Shown here piece after piece: positions 34,341 to 42,899 of a stretch of DNA of 64,000 nt. The translations under genes and the position numbers were made by a program. Below the pieces are notes generated by a model. It searched no databases and was not told the DNA's origin. It saw nothing but the letters and a program-made list of their open reading frames with translations. Source of the stretch: Candidatus Tectimicrobiota bacterium. GTDB lineage: Bacteria > JACPUC01. Positions within the stretch are counted from its first letter, which is position 1. Every line of letters starts with the position of its first letter. The stretch is from NCBI GenBank assembly GCA_016192455.1, contig JACPUC010000019.1, forward strand, positions 248,001 to 312,000, written 5' to 3'.

Positions 34341-36485
34341 ATGGCCCGGCTGCGAGCCACTGAAATCCTCCGCGGCTCGATTCTCGTCGAGGGGACGCAG
34401 GCCGGGAACATCCTCTTCGGCGTCCCCCTCGAGGTCGTTAAGCGCTTCCTCCAGCTCGGCTTGTCGGTGCCGCGCATCCTGGTCAAACCCGAACGGGCGC
34501 TGGTTCGCGGCATTCCCCAGTTTGCGGTGGAGTACCCGCTCTACTATAACCTCTTCGTCTTGGGGAACACCGGCAGAGAGAAGCGCCTGCAACTCGTCTG
34601 CGATGCCGCCGACCAGCAGCCGATCTCCGAGGCGCTGCGTCACACCCTGCTGGGGCCGAACGCAGAGGACTATCGGCGGTACGCCCTCGAGCCGCGCATC
34701 GCCCAACAACTCCTGCGTGAAAGCCACTACTTTGCGCTGAAGTCAGCCGCCGGGGTGCCCCTGGGGACCCCCGACCTGGTGCGCTTCCACTGTTACAACG
34801 AGCAGCGCCAAGTGGAGCTGGATGAGGGGGTCATCATCCAGCGCTTGGAGGATCAGGCCTTCCTGATCATCGATCCCCAGGCCGGCGAGCTGACGGTGCA
34901 CCTGGGCTTCGGAACCCAGACCCCTCCCCTGCCGCTCTATGATCCGCAACGCGTCGACGAAGCTCCCACCTTTGGGTACCGGGTGCTGGGGTCCCTGTCG
35001 GGCTTCGATCCGAAGGGCTACACCACCGGGTACCTCCTCTACATCAACGGTGTGCCGGTGCTCGTCGACGGCCCCGCCTGGCTTGACGAGCACCTGCTGC
35101 GCTGGGGCGTGGAGCACAACGAGATCTACGCCCACATCGTCACCCACTGCCACGATGACCATGCCGGCTGCTTCGCCTCGACCGTCATGCGCCAGCGGAA
35201 GATCACCCTCCTGACGACGCGGGAGATCGCCGAATCGCTCGTCGTGAAGCTCCTTGGAAGCGGCGATGGCTTGAGCGCCGAGGATATCCGCACGTTCATC
35301 TCCTTCCAGTACGTTGACGCGGCGCTCGATGCTCGCGCGGCGCCATTCCGCTTCCTGGGCGCCGACTGGCGCTTCCACTACAGCGTCCACTCCATTCCCT
35401 GCATCGGCTTCGAGGTCTCGATCGGCGACGCCAGCCTCTTCATCTCGGGCGACTCCGCCAGCCTCTCACGGCTGCGCGTCATGCGCGACGAGGCCATCCT
35501 CGACGAGCGGCGCTACCGCTACGTCGTTCAGGAGCTCTCCACGCCGCGCACCGTCCGCCTCATCGACGGCGGCGGCGGCGAAATCCACTTCGACCCGCGC
35601 GAGTTCTCTCCCAGCCGTGACCTCTACTTCGGACACGTGAGCTCGGAGTTGCTCGTCACCAGCGGCTACCAGCTTCTGCGCACGGGAGACACCCAGGACC
35701 TCATCGTCGCCGAACGCCACACGGTGGAGACCATCCAGGCGGTGGCTGACGCGCTGGAGCAGTTCAAGGTGCCGCTCGGCGACCCCTGGAAACGCATCCT
35801 CTTCGCGCAGGGGCGGGCGCTGGCCCTGAAGGAGAGCCACCCCGTCGTGGTGCAGGGGGAGGAGGCTGACGACGTCTACTTCGTTCTCAAGGGGCGGGTG
35901 CGCGTCTTCGTCGATGGCGAGCTGCGCGCCGAGATGGGCGCCGGCTGGTTCTTCGGCGAGCAAGGGGTGCTTGGCAACACGGCGCGCAATGCCACCATCA
36001 TCACCGCCTCGAACACCCTCCTCTTCGCCATTCCCGGCCAGATTTTCCGTGAGTTCGTTGACACCCACCAGCTCAGCAGCGCCTTTGAGACCGTCACCGA
36101 CAGGCGGGCCAGCTTCCTCTCGGTGGCGGAACTGCGCGACCTGCCGGCCGAGCGCCAGATTGCGCTGTCGCAGCACGCGACGAAACGTCGCTTTGTGGCC
36201 GGCAGCGTCATCGCCCGAGAAGGCTCTCCCGGCCACGATCTCTTCATCATCACCCACGGCTCGGTGCGCATCGAGCGCAACGGCGAGCTCATCGCCATGG
36301 TGCGCGAGAACCAGCTCGTGGGGGAGCGGGCCGTCTCGAGTTCGACGCGCGTTCGCAATGCGGATATCATTGCCGACGAGGATGTCGAGCTGTTGGCCAT
36401 CAATGGCCAGCAATTCCTCGAGGTGCTCAAAGACTGTCCGCTGGCCGAGTACAAGCTGGCGCTCCTCTATCGCAGCCGCAGCTAG
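34341..36485 (+). CDS. MBL-fold hydrolase with two C-terminal cyclic-nucleotide-binding domains
   Basis: A 714-residue protein of unusual order. An N-terminal region of about 210 residues has no recognised motif. The MBL domain (about 225-450) carries HCHDDHAG near residue 268 with later His/Asp ligands (HSIPCIGFEV, ISGDSAS). Two CNB (cNMP-binding) domains follow, about 505-615 (QGEEADDVYFVLKGRVRVFVDG, WFFGEQGVLG) and 620-714 (REGSPGHDLFIITHGSVRIERNG, NQLVGERAV). Similar proteins are annotated as cAMP/cGMP-dependent phosphodiesterases; whether it hydrolyses cyclic nucleotides or is only controlled by them is not shown. ATG at 34341 has GAGGAG eight bases upstream. It lies between ispH and ubiD on the plus strand. 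Confidence 0.8.
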   Translation: MARLRATEILRGSILVEGTQAGNILFGVPLEVVKRFLQLGLSVPRILVKPERALVRGIPQFAVEYPLYYNLFVLGNTGREKRLQLVCDAADQQPISEALRHTLLGPNAEDYRRYALEPRIAQQLLRESHYFALKSAAGVPLGTPDLVRFHCYNEQRQVELDEGVIIQRLEDQAFLIIDPQAGELTVHLGFGTQTPPLPLYDPQRVDEAPTFGYRVLGSLSGFDPKGYTTGYLLYINGVPVLVDGPAWLDEHLLRWGVEHNEIYAHIVTHCHDDHAGCFASTVMRQRKITLLTTREIAESLVVKLLGSGDGLSAEDIRTFISFQYVDAALDARAAPFRFLGADWRFHYSVHSIPCIGFEVSIGDASLFISGDSASLSRLRVMRDEAILDERRYRYVVQELSTPRTVRLIDGGGGEIHFDPREFSPSRDLYFGHVSSELLVTSGYQLLRTGDTQDLIVAERHTVETIQAVADALEQFKVPLGDPWKRILFAQGRALALKESHPVVVQGEEADDVYFVLKGRVRVFVDGELRAEMGAGWFFGEQGVLGNTARNATIITASNTLLFAIPGQIFREFVDTHQLSSAFETVTDRRASFLSVAELRDLPAERQIALSQHATKRRFVAGSVIAREGSPGHDLFIITHGSVRIERNGELIAMVRENQLVGERAVSSSTRVRNADIIADEDVELLAINGQQFLEVLKDCPLAEYKLALLYRSRS

Positions 36486-36567
36486 GCGTCCGGCCTGCTC
36501 GCCGCGGGCGCTCTCGCGGGTGTCCGCCGGCGCATCCCTGGCCTCAGCTCATGAACGGGGCAGCACC

Positions 36568-38016
36568 ATGGCATTCTACGATCTGCGTGAGTTCATCGAT
36601 GCGGCCCGCAAGCTCGACGACGTCCTCGAGGTGCGCGGGGCGCACTGGGACCTGGAGATCGGCGGCCTCATGGAGGTCTTCGCCGGCCGGGCCAGCTTTC
36701 CGCTTCTCCTCTTCGACGACATTCCCGACTACCCCCGGGGCTGGCGCATCGCGGCGAACTTCGTGAATGATGCGCGGCGCGCGGCGCTCGCCTTGGGGCT
36801 GCCCCCCGATCTGCCGAAGGTGGAGCTGCTGCGGCGCTGGAAGGAGCGCCTGCCGCACGTCCGCCCCATCCCTCCGCGCCAGATCAGCAACGGCCCCCTC
36901 TTCGAGAACGTGCAGACGGGGGAGGATGTCAACGTCCTCGCTTTCCCCGTGCCGCGCTGGCACGAGCTCGACGGCGGGCGCTACATCGGCACGGCCTGCT
37001 GCGTGGTGACGCGCGATCCCGACGAGGGGTGGGTGAACGTCGGCATCTACCGGGTGCAGGTGCACGACGAGCGCACCCTCGGCCTCTACATCTCACCGGG
37101 CCATCACGGGCGCATCATGCGCGAGAAGTACTGGGCCAAGGGGAAGAGCTGCCCGGTGGCCATCAGCTTTGGGCAGGAGCCCGCGATGTGGATGGCCGCG
37201 GGCCACTCCATCGCCTACGGCGCCTCGGAGTACGAGTTCGCCGGCTGGGTGCGCGACGAGCCGGTGGAGATCGTGACCGGCCCGGTCACCGGCCTGCCGC
37301 TGCCGGCCACGGCGGAGATCGCCATCGAAGGCGACGTGCCGCCGCCGAGCGAGGAGGCCCGCGTCGAGGGGCCGTTCGGCGAGTGGCCCGGGTACTACGG
37401 CCACGGTGCCCGGGTTGAGCCGATCGTGCGGCTGCAGGCCTGTTACCACCGCAACGAACCGATCCTCGCCGGGGCGCCGCCGCTGAAGCCGCCGATCTTG
37501 AACTTCGGCATCCCCTTCGGCGCCGCCGCCATCTGGCAGTACCTCGAGAAGGCCGATGTGCCGGATATCCGCGGCGTGTGGTGTTTCGCGGGCGGCAACG
37601 CGCCGGGAGGAGGCGCGCCGTTCCTCGTCGTCTCGCTGACGCAACGTTACAACGGCCACGCCCAGCAGGCGGCGCTGGCCGCCCTCGGCTGCCGGGGCGG
37701 CGCGTACCACGGGCGCTTCGTCGTGGTGGTCGATGACGACATCGACCCGGCGGACCTCAACGAGGTGATCTGGGCCATCTCCACCCGCTGCGACCCGAAG
37801 ACCGCCATGACGATCATCGATGACTGCTGGAGCACGCCCCTCGATCCCGTCATGCATCCCGATAAAAAAGAGGCGGGCGATTTCACCAACTCGCGGGCGA
37901 TCATCAATGCCTGCCGGCCCTATGCCTGGAAGGACCGCTTCCCGCCGGTCAACGTCATCAGCCCCGAGCTGCGCGACAAGCTGACGACGAAGTGGAAGCG
38001 CCTGCTGGAGCGCTAG
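36568..38016 (+). CDS. UbiD family decarboxylase
   Basis: A 482-residue protein of the UbiD family, which use prenylated FMN (made by UbiX) and a divalent metal to decarboxylate aromatic or unsaturated acids reversibly. Seen: WDLEIGGL near the N-terminus, GRYIGTACCVVTRDP and VNVGIYRVQVHD (metal/prFMN region, residues 130-165), the catalytic-Glu motif EGPFGEWPGYYG near 269, NFGIPFGAAAIW, VVVVDDDIDPADLNEVIWAI near 390, and the family ending DPVMHPDK. The frame continues far upstream, but the ATG at 36568 gives normal UbiD length; only a weak GGGG precedes it. No ubiX is in the window. The position after a UbiA-like fusion suggests quinone or prenyl-aromatic metabolism, as inference. Confidence 0.92.
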   Translation: MAFYDLREFIDAARKLDDVLEVRGAHWDLEIGGLMEVFAGRASFPLLLFDDIPDYPRGWRIAANFVNDARRAALALGLPPDLPKVELLRRWKERLPHVRPIPPRQISNGPLFENVQTGEDVNVLAFPVPRWHELDGGRYIGTACCVVTRDPDEGWVNVGIYRVQVHDERTLGLYISPGHHGRIMREKYWAKGKSCPVAISFGQEPAMWMAAGHSIAYGASEYEFAGWVRDEPVEIVTGPVTGLPLPATAEIAIEGDVPPPSEEARVEGPFGEWPGYYGHGARVEPIVRLQACYHRNEPILAGAPPLKPPILNFGIPFGAAAIWQYLEKADVPDIRGVWCFAGGNAPGGGAPFLVVSLTQRYNGHAQQAALAALGCRGGAYHGRFVVVVDDDIDPADLNEVIWAISTRCDPKTAMTIIDDCWSTPLDPVMHPDKKEAGDFTNSRAIINACRPYAWKDRFPPVNVISPELRDKLTTKWKRLLER

Positions 38017-38102
38017 GCGGGGTGCCGGCGGAAGATTACCTCTGGGACAGCCTTCAGGGGGGACGTGCACAGACCTCATGGGGGGAAACGGTTGCGCCAG
38101 GG

Positions 38103-38140
38103 GGGGGAGGTCTGCGCCGCCGCGCGGGGCAGACCCCCCG
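38103..38140. terminator. Hairpin between convergent ubiD-family and pilB-like genes
   Basis: GGTCTGC (38109-38115) pairs with GCAGACC (38129-38135); after one bulged A the stem extends with a G-run/C-run. No T-tract on either side. It may serve as a bidirectional transcription barrier. Confidence 0.3.
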
Positions 38141-38231
38141 ACGGTTCTGAGGAGGGTTACGCCACCTGCGTGGGGAGCGCCGTCCCGCCGCGCTGAGCCG
38201 CGCCGGCACCAGCCCTCCTACCTGCCTTCGC

Positions 38232-40523
38232 TTACTTAATGGCCACCGCTTTCACCTGCTTCACATCGGTGTCGCCCTTCAGGGCCTTCAGCAGGCCATC
38301 CTGCAGCAGGGTGGCCATCCCCTCCTTAATTGCAAGGCTCTCGATCTCCGCCATGGTGCAGTGCTTCTGGATGAGCGCCTTGGTCGTTTTGCTGCCGATG
38401 AGGAGCTCGTGGATGCCGGTTCGTCCCTTGTAGCCCGACTGCCCGCAAACGTCGCAGCCTTTGCCGCGATAGAGGAGGAAGTTCTCGTCATAGGGGACGC
38501 CGAGCTTCTCCCACGTCTCACTGCCGTAGGCGTGCATGATCTCTTCATACTCCTCTTCGCTGGCTTGATATGGCTCCTTGCACTTCTTGCAGAGCGTCTT
38601 GACGAGACGCTGCGCCAGCACGCCGAGAAGGGCGTCCGCGAAGTTGAAGGGATCGAGGCCCATGTCGAGGAGGCGGGTGAGCGTTTCCACCGCGCTGTTG
38701 GTGTGCAGGGTGCTGAAGACGAGGTGTCCTGTGAGGGAGGCTTCGATGCCCATGCCCGCGGTCTCCTGGTCGCGCATCTCGCCGATCATGATGACATCGG
38801 GATCGGCGCGCAGGAAGGCGCGCATGGCGGCGGCGAAGGTGAAGCCGATCTTCGGCTGCACCTGCACCTGGCGCAGGCCGTACTGGGTGATCTCCACCGG
38901 GTCCTCGGCGGTCCAGATCTTCCGCTCCGGGGTATTGATGTAGCCGAGGGCGGAGTGCAGGGTGGTGGTTTTTCCGGAGCCGGTCGGTCCCACCACCAGC
39001 ACGATGCCGTAAGGCTTCGAAATCATTGCGATGAACTCGCGCAGGTTGCGCTCTGACATGTTCATCTTCTGCAGGGGGATGGGCTCGCTGGCGGCGAGGA
39101 TGCGCATGACCACGTCCTCGTTGCCGCCGGTGGTCGGGATGGTGGCGATGCGCAACTCGATGTCGCGGCCCGGCATGTGGAACTTGATCTTGCCGTCCTG
39201 GGGCTTGCGGCGCTCGGCGATGTCGAGGGAGGACATGATCTTCAGGCGGGAGACCAGGGCGCGTTTGTAGTTCGCCGGCACGCGCTGGTACTCCCGGCAG
39301 CTCCCATCGGTGCGGAAGCGGATCACCGTGTCGCTCTTGCCGAAGTAAGGCTCGATGTGGATATCCGAGGCGCCCATCTGGTACGCATCGATGATGATCT
39401 GGTTGGCGAGCTTCACAATCGTGCTGTCCTGCTCGTCCAGGGTGTCGGCGGGCTCGTCTTCTTGCTCTTCGACCTCGCTCTCCAGTTCGCCGATGAGGGA
39501 CTGGATGGAGGCCGCGGGGTGCCCCTCGCCGCGCGCCGCCTCGAGGAAGCGCAAAATCTCTTCGCGCAGGCTGACGCAGAAGGTGAACTCCTGCCCTTTC
39601 AGGATGCGGCGAATGTCCTCCACCTTGTTGAAGTCGTGCGGATTGTCGATGAGGATGACGATCTTGCCGTTCTCGCGCTTCAGCGGCAGCCAGAGATTCT
39701 TCTTCAGGTAGTTGATGCTCTGGTTCGAGAGTAGGTCGGGGGGGATGATGATCTTCGGATCGAACTCGACGAAGGGGCACTTGTAGAAAGCGCTGAGGGC
39801 TTTCCCCACCTGCTCCTTGGGAATGCGGAGCTTGCTGATGAGCAGGCTCTCCACCGGCACATTGCGCTGCCGGGCTTCCGCGAGAACCTTCTCCAAGTCA
39901 TGCTGGGAGAGGAGGTTCTGCTCCATGAGGTAGCTGAACTTGGTAGGACCTTTCCCTTGGCGCGCCAAGCGATGCTGGTTGTAGAAGGCGACGCCGAGGA
40001 TCTTCGCCACCGCCTGGGCATACTTTACGTCCTGCTCGGAGAACGCACCCCCGGAGCGCTTGTTGATGAGTTCCAGAACACCCAGGATGTACTTCTCTTC
40101 AAAGAGGATCGGCGTGGCGATGATGGCGCGGGTGCGGAAGCCGTTCTTCTGGTCCCAGGAGCTGTCGAAACGCAGGTTTGGCCCATAGCGGCGCAGCTCG
40201 GCGCTGTCATACGCATCAACGATATTCAGCGTGCGGCGATAGCGGGCTGAGAAGCCGGCGATGCTCTGATCAGAGATGGGGACGCGGATTTCACCCATGC
40301 GGTCATAGATGAGCACCTTCGAGTAGAGCTCCTTCGTCTCTCGATCCACGGCGAAGATGCTCACCTGCACGCTGTCAAAGAGATGCAGCAGGTCATCCTT
40401 CATGTCGACAAGGATGCTGTCGAGGTCCTTCGCGGCGTTCAGGCGGTTGACGATGGAAATGAACTCTTCACTGGCGAGCATTTCCAGGCCGCCTCGCAGT
40501 GAAGGTGTGGCAACATCATTCAT
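38232..40523 (-). CDS. PilB/GspE-type secretion ATPase with N-terminal GAF domain
   Basis: A 763-residue assembly ATPase. Residues 20-180 form a GAF domain (IATPILFEEKYILGVLELIN is its core), 195-345 an MshEN domain (RQGKGPTKFSYLMEQ, LSNQSINYLKKNLWLPLKR) which in MshE binds c-di-GMP, and 370-760 the ATPase: Asp box and HIEPYFGKS, Walker A GPTGSGKTT near 512, Walker B LRADPDVIMIGEMRDQET and the His box TGHLVFSTLHTN. A zinc site CKKC...CDVCGQSGYKGR ends the protein. It would power type IV pilus extension or type II secretion. The added GAF domain may tie it to a small-molecule signal. No other pilus gene is in the window. Start ATG at 40523. Confidence 0.92.
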   Translation of the reverse strand: MNDVATPSLRGGLEMLASEEFISIVNRLNAAKDLDSILVDMKDDLLHLFDSVQVSIFAVDRETKELYSKVLIYDRMGEIRVPISDQSIAGFSARYRRTLNIVDAYDSAELRRYGPNLRFDSSWDQKNGFRTRAIIATPILFEEKYILGVLELINKRSGGAFSEQDVKYAQAVAKILGVAFYNQHRLARQGKGPTKFSYLMEQNLLSQHDLEKVLAEARQRNVPVESLLISKLRIPKEQVGKALSAFYKCPFVEFDPKIIIPPDLLSNQSINYLKKNLWLPLKRENGKIVILIDNPHDFNKVEDIRRILKGQEFTFCVSLREEILRFLEAARGEGHPAASIQSLIGELESEVEEQEDEPADTLDEQDSTIVKLANQIIIDAYQMGASDIHIEPYFGKSDTVIRFRTDGSCREYQRVPANYKRALVSRLKIMSSLDIAERRKPQDGKIKFHMPGRDIELRIATIPTTGGNEDVVMRILAASEPIPLQKMNMSERNLREFIAMISKPYGIVLVVGPTGSGKTTTLHSALGYINTPERKIWTAEDPVEITQYGLRQVQVQPKIGFTFAAAMRAFLRADPDVIMIGEMRDQETAGMGIEASLTGHLVFSTLHTNSAVETLTRLLDMGLDPFNFADALLGVLAQRLVKTLCKKCKEPYQASEEEYEEIMHAYGSETWEKLGVPYDENFLLYRGKGCDVCGQSGYKGRTGIHELLIGSKTTKALIQKHCTMAEIESLAIKEGMATLLQDGLLKALKGDTDVKQVKAVAIK

Positions 40524-41102
40524 AGTTCCGGACCTTCAAGAAAAAAGCACCCCACCGAGCCCTCGCGACCAGGCTCCTCGCGAGGGTGGGAACGCCTTCC
40601 CCTCGGCTCCTCCTGTTGTTCGCAGCGCAGCCACCGCGCCTAGCGAGGAGTCCCTGGGCGCCGGATGGGCCAAGCCCGCGGGCCCCGCTCTGCCTCATCA
40701 CCCCCGCAAGCATCGGCAGGAGCTGCCGGCGTTTCCCTCAAGGTATTCTCTCCCAGTTTTATTTGTACCAGTTTTCGCGCAAAATCAATAGATGAAACTG
40801 CCGCCCCCCTGCGAGGGCAGCTTGGCGACCTGGGAGCACTGTTAATACAGCTCCGCCAGGGGCTTCCTTGAGCCGGTCGCAACTTCGCTCTATACTTGGG
40901 CGAGAGGAGAGCGGAGCGCCAGGGCGGGAGCCACGGGGCGCCGCTTCCAAAAGGAGACCCCGGCGGCAGCCGCCCGCTTCTCCACCACCCGCCAGGACGG
41001 GACGGCCGGCCGCGCCGACGAGGCGCCGCCCACGAGGGGCGAGAGTGGCTCTCCCCGCGCCGCGGCCCCGCTATCAGCCGCGCTCAGGCTTCGAAGGACG
41101 CC
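40524..41102. other. Divergent intergenic region, pilB-like to small unknown gene
   Basis: About 580 bases with an A/T-rich stretch at 40745-40800 that contains the candidate promoter at 40760-40788. The rest shows no RNA or coding feature. Confidence 0.5.
40760..40788 (-). promoter_or_regulatory. Candidate promoter of the pilB-like gene
   Basis: On the minus strand TTGATT (40783-40788), 17-base spacer and CAAATA (40760-40765) in an A/T-rich patch. It would give a 230-base leader. No sigma-54-type GG/GC pair was found. Confidence 0.35.
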
Positions 41103-41414
41103 ATGGGGATCGACGTCAATCCACAGGACGAGGGTGTGCTCTTCTTTTTCGCCTTTCTCCGCAGGCTCGTGGAACTGATGGACAGCACCGCACTCAACGA
41201 CCGCATGGAGGCGTTCTCGCTTGCCAAGCAGTTCGACATCCAGCAGCATGACACGAAGGTGACGTCGTTCGTCAAGGGTTTGAAGGATGATGTCTTCCGC
41301 TCGCGCGTGCGGGAGCTGCTCAACGGCACTCCCCACGACGTCATCCAGCGCATCAATCAGGTTCTTCTCGCCCCCGATCCGCCGACCAACCCCTCAGGCG
41401 AGCCCTCGCCATAG
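41103..41414 (+). CDS. Small protein of unknown function
   Basis: A 103-residue hydrophilic protein I do not recognise. It begins MGIDVNPQDEGVLFFFAFLRRLVELMD and is predicted by eye to be mainly helical, with a Pro-rich tail (APDPPTNPSGEPSP). No signal peptide, membrane helix, cysteine or known motif is seen. The ATG at 41103 has AAGGA just upstream; the open frame continues further 5' but without coding character. It lies alone between the divergent pilB-like gene and a convergent Spy-like gene. Whether it is expressed is uncertain, but the reading frame is clean. Confidence 0.5.
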   Translation: MGIDVNPQDEGVLFFFAFLRRLVELMDSTALNDRMEAFSLAKQFDIQQHDTKVTSFVKGLKDDVFRSRVRELLNGTPHDVIQRINQVLLAPDPPTNPSGEPSP

Positions 41415-41650
41415 AGGAGAATACCCCCGCCGCAGCCCGCCGTTCTTTACCTTTCCCCTGTCTGGCCTGTCAGAACAGAGGACGGGGAGGGGGCAGACGT
41501 GCGAAGCTGCTCGCGTGCCTGCAAGATGTTTGCTCCGCGCGCCACCGCTCAGGCAGGCGCAGATGGAGGCGAGGCGCCATGCTCCCCTGCCAGATGCTCC
41601 GCAACCCAACGGCACTCCGTCCTGTTGCGGGGAGCGTCCAGGACAGCACC

Positions 41651-42454
41651 CTAATGGCCCAGCATTTCCAACATCTGCTCCCGCTGCTCAGGGTTTAAGA
41701 TCGACCAGACCGAGCGCAGGTAGCCGATGCGCGCCAGCTCGATCTCGCTGCGCAGCGCCTCGGCCTTGCGGACGAGCGCTGTCACCTTGCCGGCCTCGTA
41801 AGGTTCAGCGAACGCCGCTTGGTGCAGCTCGACCTCTGCAAGGCTCAGCGCGGCGCGTTGCGGGATCATCGCCTTCCAATGCTCGATGCCGCTCTGCCGG
41901 AGCTTCTGCCGCTGCTCCGGCGTCACCCCAAGCTGCGTGGCGAGCATCTGGAAACGGCGCAGGGGTGAGCCAGCCATGGAGCCGCCGCCCATCATCCCAG
42001 GCCCCATCATACCGGCACCCATCATGCCGCCACCCATCATGCCGCCACCCATCATGCCGCCACTCATCATGCCGCCACCCATCATGCCGGGGCCCATCAT
42101 CCCAGGCCCCATCATGCCCGGGCCCATCATGCCGTAGCCCTGGAGACTCCTCCCCTGCATGCCAGGGCTTGCCGCTCCAGGAGACATGGCCCGCGACCCC
42201 GCACTGGCGCCCATCCCTTCGCTGCCCATGCTCCCCGTGCCGGCGCTGCCCGGCACCATCATCCCCGGGGCCATCCCGCCGGGCTGTGCCGACCCACGCT
42301 GCTCGCGTCCCGCCGCCTGCGCCCAGGCGGAGCCCACGGCGCCCCCGACGCCTGCCGCCAGAAGCGCTGCAAACGCAAGGAGGTAGGCCCATCGAACGCG
42401 GACATGCCGGCCCCAGCTCCACGGCTCATCCTGATGTCGAAATGCTCGCTTCAT
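41651..42454 (-). CDS. Spy-like exported protein with long Met/Gly repeat tract
   Basis: A 267-residue protein with an N-terminal signal/membrane segment (about residues 20-46, ending near AWAQA), a Gly/Ser/Met linker, a striking tract of about ten GMMGG/GMMGP units (about 108-157), and a C-terminal helical domain with LGVTPEQRQKLRQ and SILNPEQREQMLEML, the Spy/CpxP signature pair. It belongs to the same family as the genes at 4345-6457 but is more divergent and stands alone. Met-Met-Gly repeats suggest binding of Cu(I) or another soft metal; this is inference. AAAGGAG precedes the ATG at 42454. Confidence 0.75.
   Translation of the reverse strand: MKRAFRHQDEPWSWGRHVRVRWAYLLAFAALLAAGVGGAVGSAWAQAAGREQRGSAQPGGMAPGMMVPGSAGTGSMGSEGMGASAGSRAMSPGAASPGMQGRSLQGYGMMGPGMMGPGMMGPGMMGGGMMSGGMMGGGMMGGGMMGAGMMGPGMMGGGSMAGSPLRRFQMLATQLGVTPEQRQKLRQSGIEHWKAMIPQRAALSLAEVELHQAAFAEPYEAGKVTALVRKAEALRSEIELARIGYLRSVWSILNPEQREQMLEMLGH
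41988..42135 (-). repeat. 15-bp tandem repeats coding GMMGG/GMMGP
   Basis: About ten consecutive 15-base units (plus-strand form CCCATCATGCCGCCA with small variants) lie inside the Spy-like gene. Near-identity at the DNA level suggests recent expansion or contraction by slippage, so length may vary between strains. Confidence 0.75.
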
Positions 42455-42674
42455 CACTACTCCTTTCCGGAGTGTCCCTGCGCCCATCGTTGCGCCTTGC
42501 TGCGAGACCCGCAGCTCACGGAGTGGTCAGGCGCGGCCCCGCCCCAGCTCCGCTGCGGATGCTGGCTGGCTTTCTTTGGAGCCGCCTGGCGGAAGGGCTA
42601 CGCGTAGGCTCCCAGCAACGATCTTCCTGATCATCCCCCGGAGCTGACAGCGCCGGAGACCTCCTTGGCGCTGG

Positions 42675-42703
42675 TTTTCAATTATATCAGATTGTGTTAG
42701 AGT
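42675..42703 (+). promoter_or_regulatory. Candidate promoter of the first livK-like gene
   Basis: TTTTCA (42675-42680), 17-base spacer, TAGAGT (42698-42703), each four of six matches. Supported mainly by the A/T-rich context and distance of about 190 bases to the start codon. Confidence 0.28.
42681..42689 (-). promoter_or_regulatory. Extended -10 promoter of the Spy-like gene
   Basis: Minus strand TGATATAAT, a perfect extended -10 element (TGnTATAAT) without a good -35, about 225 bases before the Spy-like ATG. Confidence 0.35.
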
Positions 42704-42899
42704 GAGCCTTAAAGGATAAAGGAAAGTCTCTCCGCGGTTCTCCTGAGCTGCACCTTCGCGACCTCCGGGTCAATCCCGGCCGAGGCGTGGAGATGCACGC
42801 GATCAGGGAACCCTGGTACGGATATCCCTGCCTGGCGCCGCGGCTCAGGCAGGATTTGCCGCCACTCGCTGCCTCGCCGGATGTGGAGGAGATGAAGCG

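Larger units (their letters stand above)
42455..42899. other. Divergent intergenic region, Spy-like to liv cluster
   Basis: 445 bases. An A/T-rich island at 42672-42700 carries candidate promoters for both directions, listed separately. No other feature is visible. Confidence 0.5.

Noticed and set aside
41988-42135. Regular short repeats that might be a CRISPR array
   Set aside because: Units are contiguous 15-mers in frame inside a Spy-like gene, without spacers.
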